Origin: Prosthecobacter sp.
Lineage (GTDB): Bacteria > Verrucomicrobiota > Verrucomicrobiia > Verrucomicrobiales > Verrucomicrobiaceae
NCBI GenBank assembly: GCA_020216965.1
Contig: JAIWOJ010000175.1
Span: 1 to 5,607 of the forward strand
Length of the DNA: 5,607 bases
Direction: 5' to 3'
Shown: positions 3,986 to 5,607 of the stretch, in pieces
How the letters are laid out: each line of letters opens with the position of its first letter
Position numbering within the stretch: the stretch's first letter is position 1
The notes under the pieces: generated by a model
What the model was told of the DNA's origin: nothing
Databases searched by the model: none
Seen by the model: the letters and a program-made list of their open reading frames with translations, nothing else
Made by a program: the position numbers and the translations under genes

Positions 3986-5607
3986 ATGATGATGGCACCG
4001 TTTCCGCTCCTCACATCCCCTGCTGCCATGGTTCCTGAAATCGAAAATTTCGGCCACTTGAAGCTCTCCCGCCGGGCTGGCGGTGAGACGGTCAAGCTCG
4101 TCCGTTCACCCGAGGAATTGGTGCTGCTTGCGTTTGATACGCAGATCAAGCGCTTGGTCGAGCTGCACCTCCTGCGCGGTGGGCAGCCCATGGAAGGAGC
4201 CGCGAAGAAATCCGCTATAGACCGTGCTCAGCAGGCATCGGAGATCCGTGGCCCGACCTTCATGCGCATCCTGGAGGTGGGTGAGGACGAAGGCGTGGTC
4301 TTTTACACGAGCAATCTCAATGAAGGGGAATTCGCTACTGACTATGTGACCCGGCGCGGTGCAATGCCACCGGCCACCGTCTTCTCACTCCTCTTGCAGT
4401 TGATGGATGATGTGATGCTTCTTGGGGATCGCCATCGCTTGATGCCCAACCTGCGCTTAGACAGGGTGATGATCACGACGGTGGAAGACACCTTTCTGCA
4501 GCTCAGACTCTACGACTACGGGCTTGGCGATGCTGACCGCTCAGGCAAGGACAATTCCCGTCAAGTCCTCCAAGTCTGCCAACTGATCTTCCTCCTGCTC
4601 ACAGGCAAGCCCTACGCTGCCGGAGAAAACCCAGACCGCTACCCAGCGCTCACGGCCCTGCCCATGAGCCTGCGGACGACCCTGCGTGCCTCGCTCGCAG
4701 ATCCGCACAATTCCCCCGTCTCGATCGAAAAGCTGCGGGATGAAGTGCGTGAGGCATTCAGCGCCCTCGTCAGTAGCATCCAGGCACGCAACACACGCAA
4801 GCAGCTCGTCGTCACCCCATCCCTACAGCCGCATTCCCAATTGCAAGACCTTCTCTTGGAGGGGGTGCCTGTCGAGCGCGTCTTAGGCACCCGCTTTCGG
4901 GTCGAAGATGAGGAAAATGCCCGCCGACTGCCTTTCTCCATCCCTTGCGTCAATGTCAAAACGGAGAACCCGATCACGGTGCATCTCCTGCCGCCTTCGC
5001 GTGTCGTGGATAAGACACAGTATGAGGCCGTGCCGCTCCAGAGCTGGCGCTTTAACCCTGACAAGCATCCGAACATTCTTCGTAGCCTGAGTGTCTGGGA
5101 AAGCCCGGAATGGAGCTTCCTGACAGAGGAACGGGAGCCTGGATTCTCTCTCAGCCGACTTCTCACGGAGCGCCTCACCCTCAATCCATCGGAGGTCGTG
5201 GTGGTCTTGCGGCAGGTACAGGCCGGCATTGAGCAGGCGCTGGATTGTGGCGTGCAGCGGCTGGAACTGCACCCTTCCAACCTCTTCCTCCGCGTCGGTA
5301 AAAATGGCCCCATGCTCGTGCGGGAGCATGAGCGGCTCATGCAGAAGCGGCTAGATGCCTGGCCGCCATTTCAGGTCAAAGTGCGCGCCCACGTCACCAT
5401 GCGCCATCTCTATGAGCCACCGCTCACCGAGCCGCCTGATCTAAGCAAATTTGAGAGTGATCACCTTGCAGATCGTGAACATCGCGCCCGCGCTTTTGTT
5501 GCCTTGGCAGCCTATCTACTGACGGGGCAGCGCCAGATCGGGGATGAGCCCGTCTTTACAGAAGCCGTGCCGGAAGGCTTAGCCGCCTACGTCCGAACCA
5601 CGCTAGA
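3986..5607 (+). CDS. Tandem pseudokinase: two degenerate Ser/Thr protein-kinase domains (runs off right edge)
   Basis: The frame is open from a stop at 3965 to the window edge, giving at least 540 residues from ATG 3986 (ATG also at 3989, 3992 and 4028). Two kinase-like domains can be read. Domain 1 (about 22-260): a beta3 region FDTQIKRLVELHLL (50-63) with H61 in place of the VAIK lysine; RILEVGEDEGVVFY (94-107) like the hinge-side strands; MPNLRLDR (153-160) where HRDLKPxN belongs; DYG (177-179) for DFG; LLTGKPY (204-210); and a normal C-lobe end. Domain 2 (about 297 on): H333 replaces the lysine; HPNILRSL (361-368) is typical; RLELHPSN (425-432) replaces HRDLKPxN; EHE (447-449) replaces DFG; and LLTGQ (511-515) marks the C-lobe. 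With lysine and catalytic aspartate gone in both, phosphotransfer is unlikely; a scaffold, sensor or regulator role is inferred. No signal peptide or membrane helix is visible. GGAG (3969-3972) lies 13 bases before ATG 3986; the start could equally be 4028. Confidence 0.82.
   Translation, partial: MMMAPFPLLTSPAAMVPEIENFGHLKLSRRAGGETVKLVRSPEELVLLAFDTQIKRLVELHLLRGGQPMEGAAKKSAIDRAQQASEIRGPTFMRILEVGEDEGVVFYTSNLNEGEFATDYVTRRGAMPPATVFSLLLQLMDDVMLLGDRHRLMPNLRLDRVMITTVEDTFLQLRLYDYGLGDADRSGKDNSRQVLQVCQLIFLLLTGKPYAAGENPDRYPALTALPMSLRTTLRASLADPHNSPVSIEKLRDEVREAFSALVSSIQARNTRKQLVVTPSLQPHSQLQDLLLEGVPVERVLGTRFRVEDEENARRLPFSIPCVNVKTENPITVHLLPPSRVVDKTQYEAVPLQSWRFNPDKHPNILRSLSVWESPEWSFLTEEREPGFSLSRLLTERLTLNPSEVVVVLRQVQAGIEQALDCGVQRLELHPSNLFLRVGKNGPMLVREHERLMQKRLDAWPPFQVKVRAHVTMRHLYEPPLTEPPDLSKFESDHLADREHRARAFVALAAYLLTGQRQIGDEPVFTEAVPEGLAAYVRTTL

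Noticed and set aside
4031..4052. Small inverted repeat just after the 4028 ATG (GAAAT and ATTTC around CGAAA)
   Set aside because: Short, AT-based and inside the coding sequence; codons explain it and no T-run or partner structure supports a regulatory role.
3869..4191. Minus-strand open frames crossing the start of the pseudokinase gene
   Set aside because: They run from inside the coding region into the AT-rich promoter block, have no recognisable domain, and match no neighbour gene such as rpmE, which often precedes prfA.
4639..5340. 233-codon minus-strand open frame opposite the pseudokinase
   Set aside because: Arg/Ser-rich composition typical of antisense translation; the plus strand has an uninterrupted kinase-like frame through the whole segment.

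Overview
This window looks like chromosome from a moderately GC-rich bacterium. My best guess is a member of the Planctomycetota-Verrucomicrobiota group, more likely Verrucomicrobiota. The guess rests on a secreted formylglycine-type sulfatase, a large kinase-fold protein of a type common there, and start codons that mostly lack a clear Shine-Dalgarno sequence. It is an inference from gene content, not from a phylogenetic marker.

Layout. Four genes lie head to tail on the minus strand, in transcription order: prfA (peptide chain release factor 1, 3537-2461), prmC (release-factor glutamine methyltransferase, 2452-1604), a dhaK-like dihydroxyacetone kinase subunit (1505-495) and the N-terminal 142 residues of an exported sulfatase that runs off the left edge (426-1). 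One gene points the other way: 3986 to beyond the right edge encodes at least 540 residues that read as two successive, catalytically degraded protein-kinase domains. Between the two transcription units is a 448-base gap. It holds a strongly AT-rich block (3801-3910, about 24% G+C by count) that probably carries the promoters, and a GC-rich stretch on the prfA side with several inverted repeats. The last of these is a terminator-like hairpin plus T-run ending 4 bases before the prfA ATG.

How the genes work together. PrfA and PrmC are a known functional pair: PrmC methylates the glutamine of the GGQ motif of PrfA. They are 8 bases apart, so almost certainly cotranscribed. DhaK and the sulfatase follow on the same strand but have no obvious link to translation termination. 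A possible internal promoter precedes dhaK. No DhaL or DhaM partner is visible.

The most unusual item is the rightward gene. Both kinase domains lack the ATP-binding lysine (histidine sits at that place in each) and the catalytic HRD aspartate, so it looks like a tandem pseudokinase, probably a signalling scaffold or regulator rather than an enzyme. The second most interesting item is the structured leader and possible attenuator in front of prfA.
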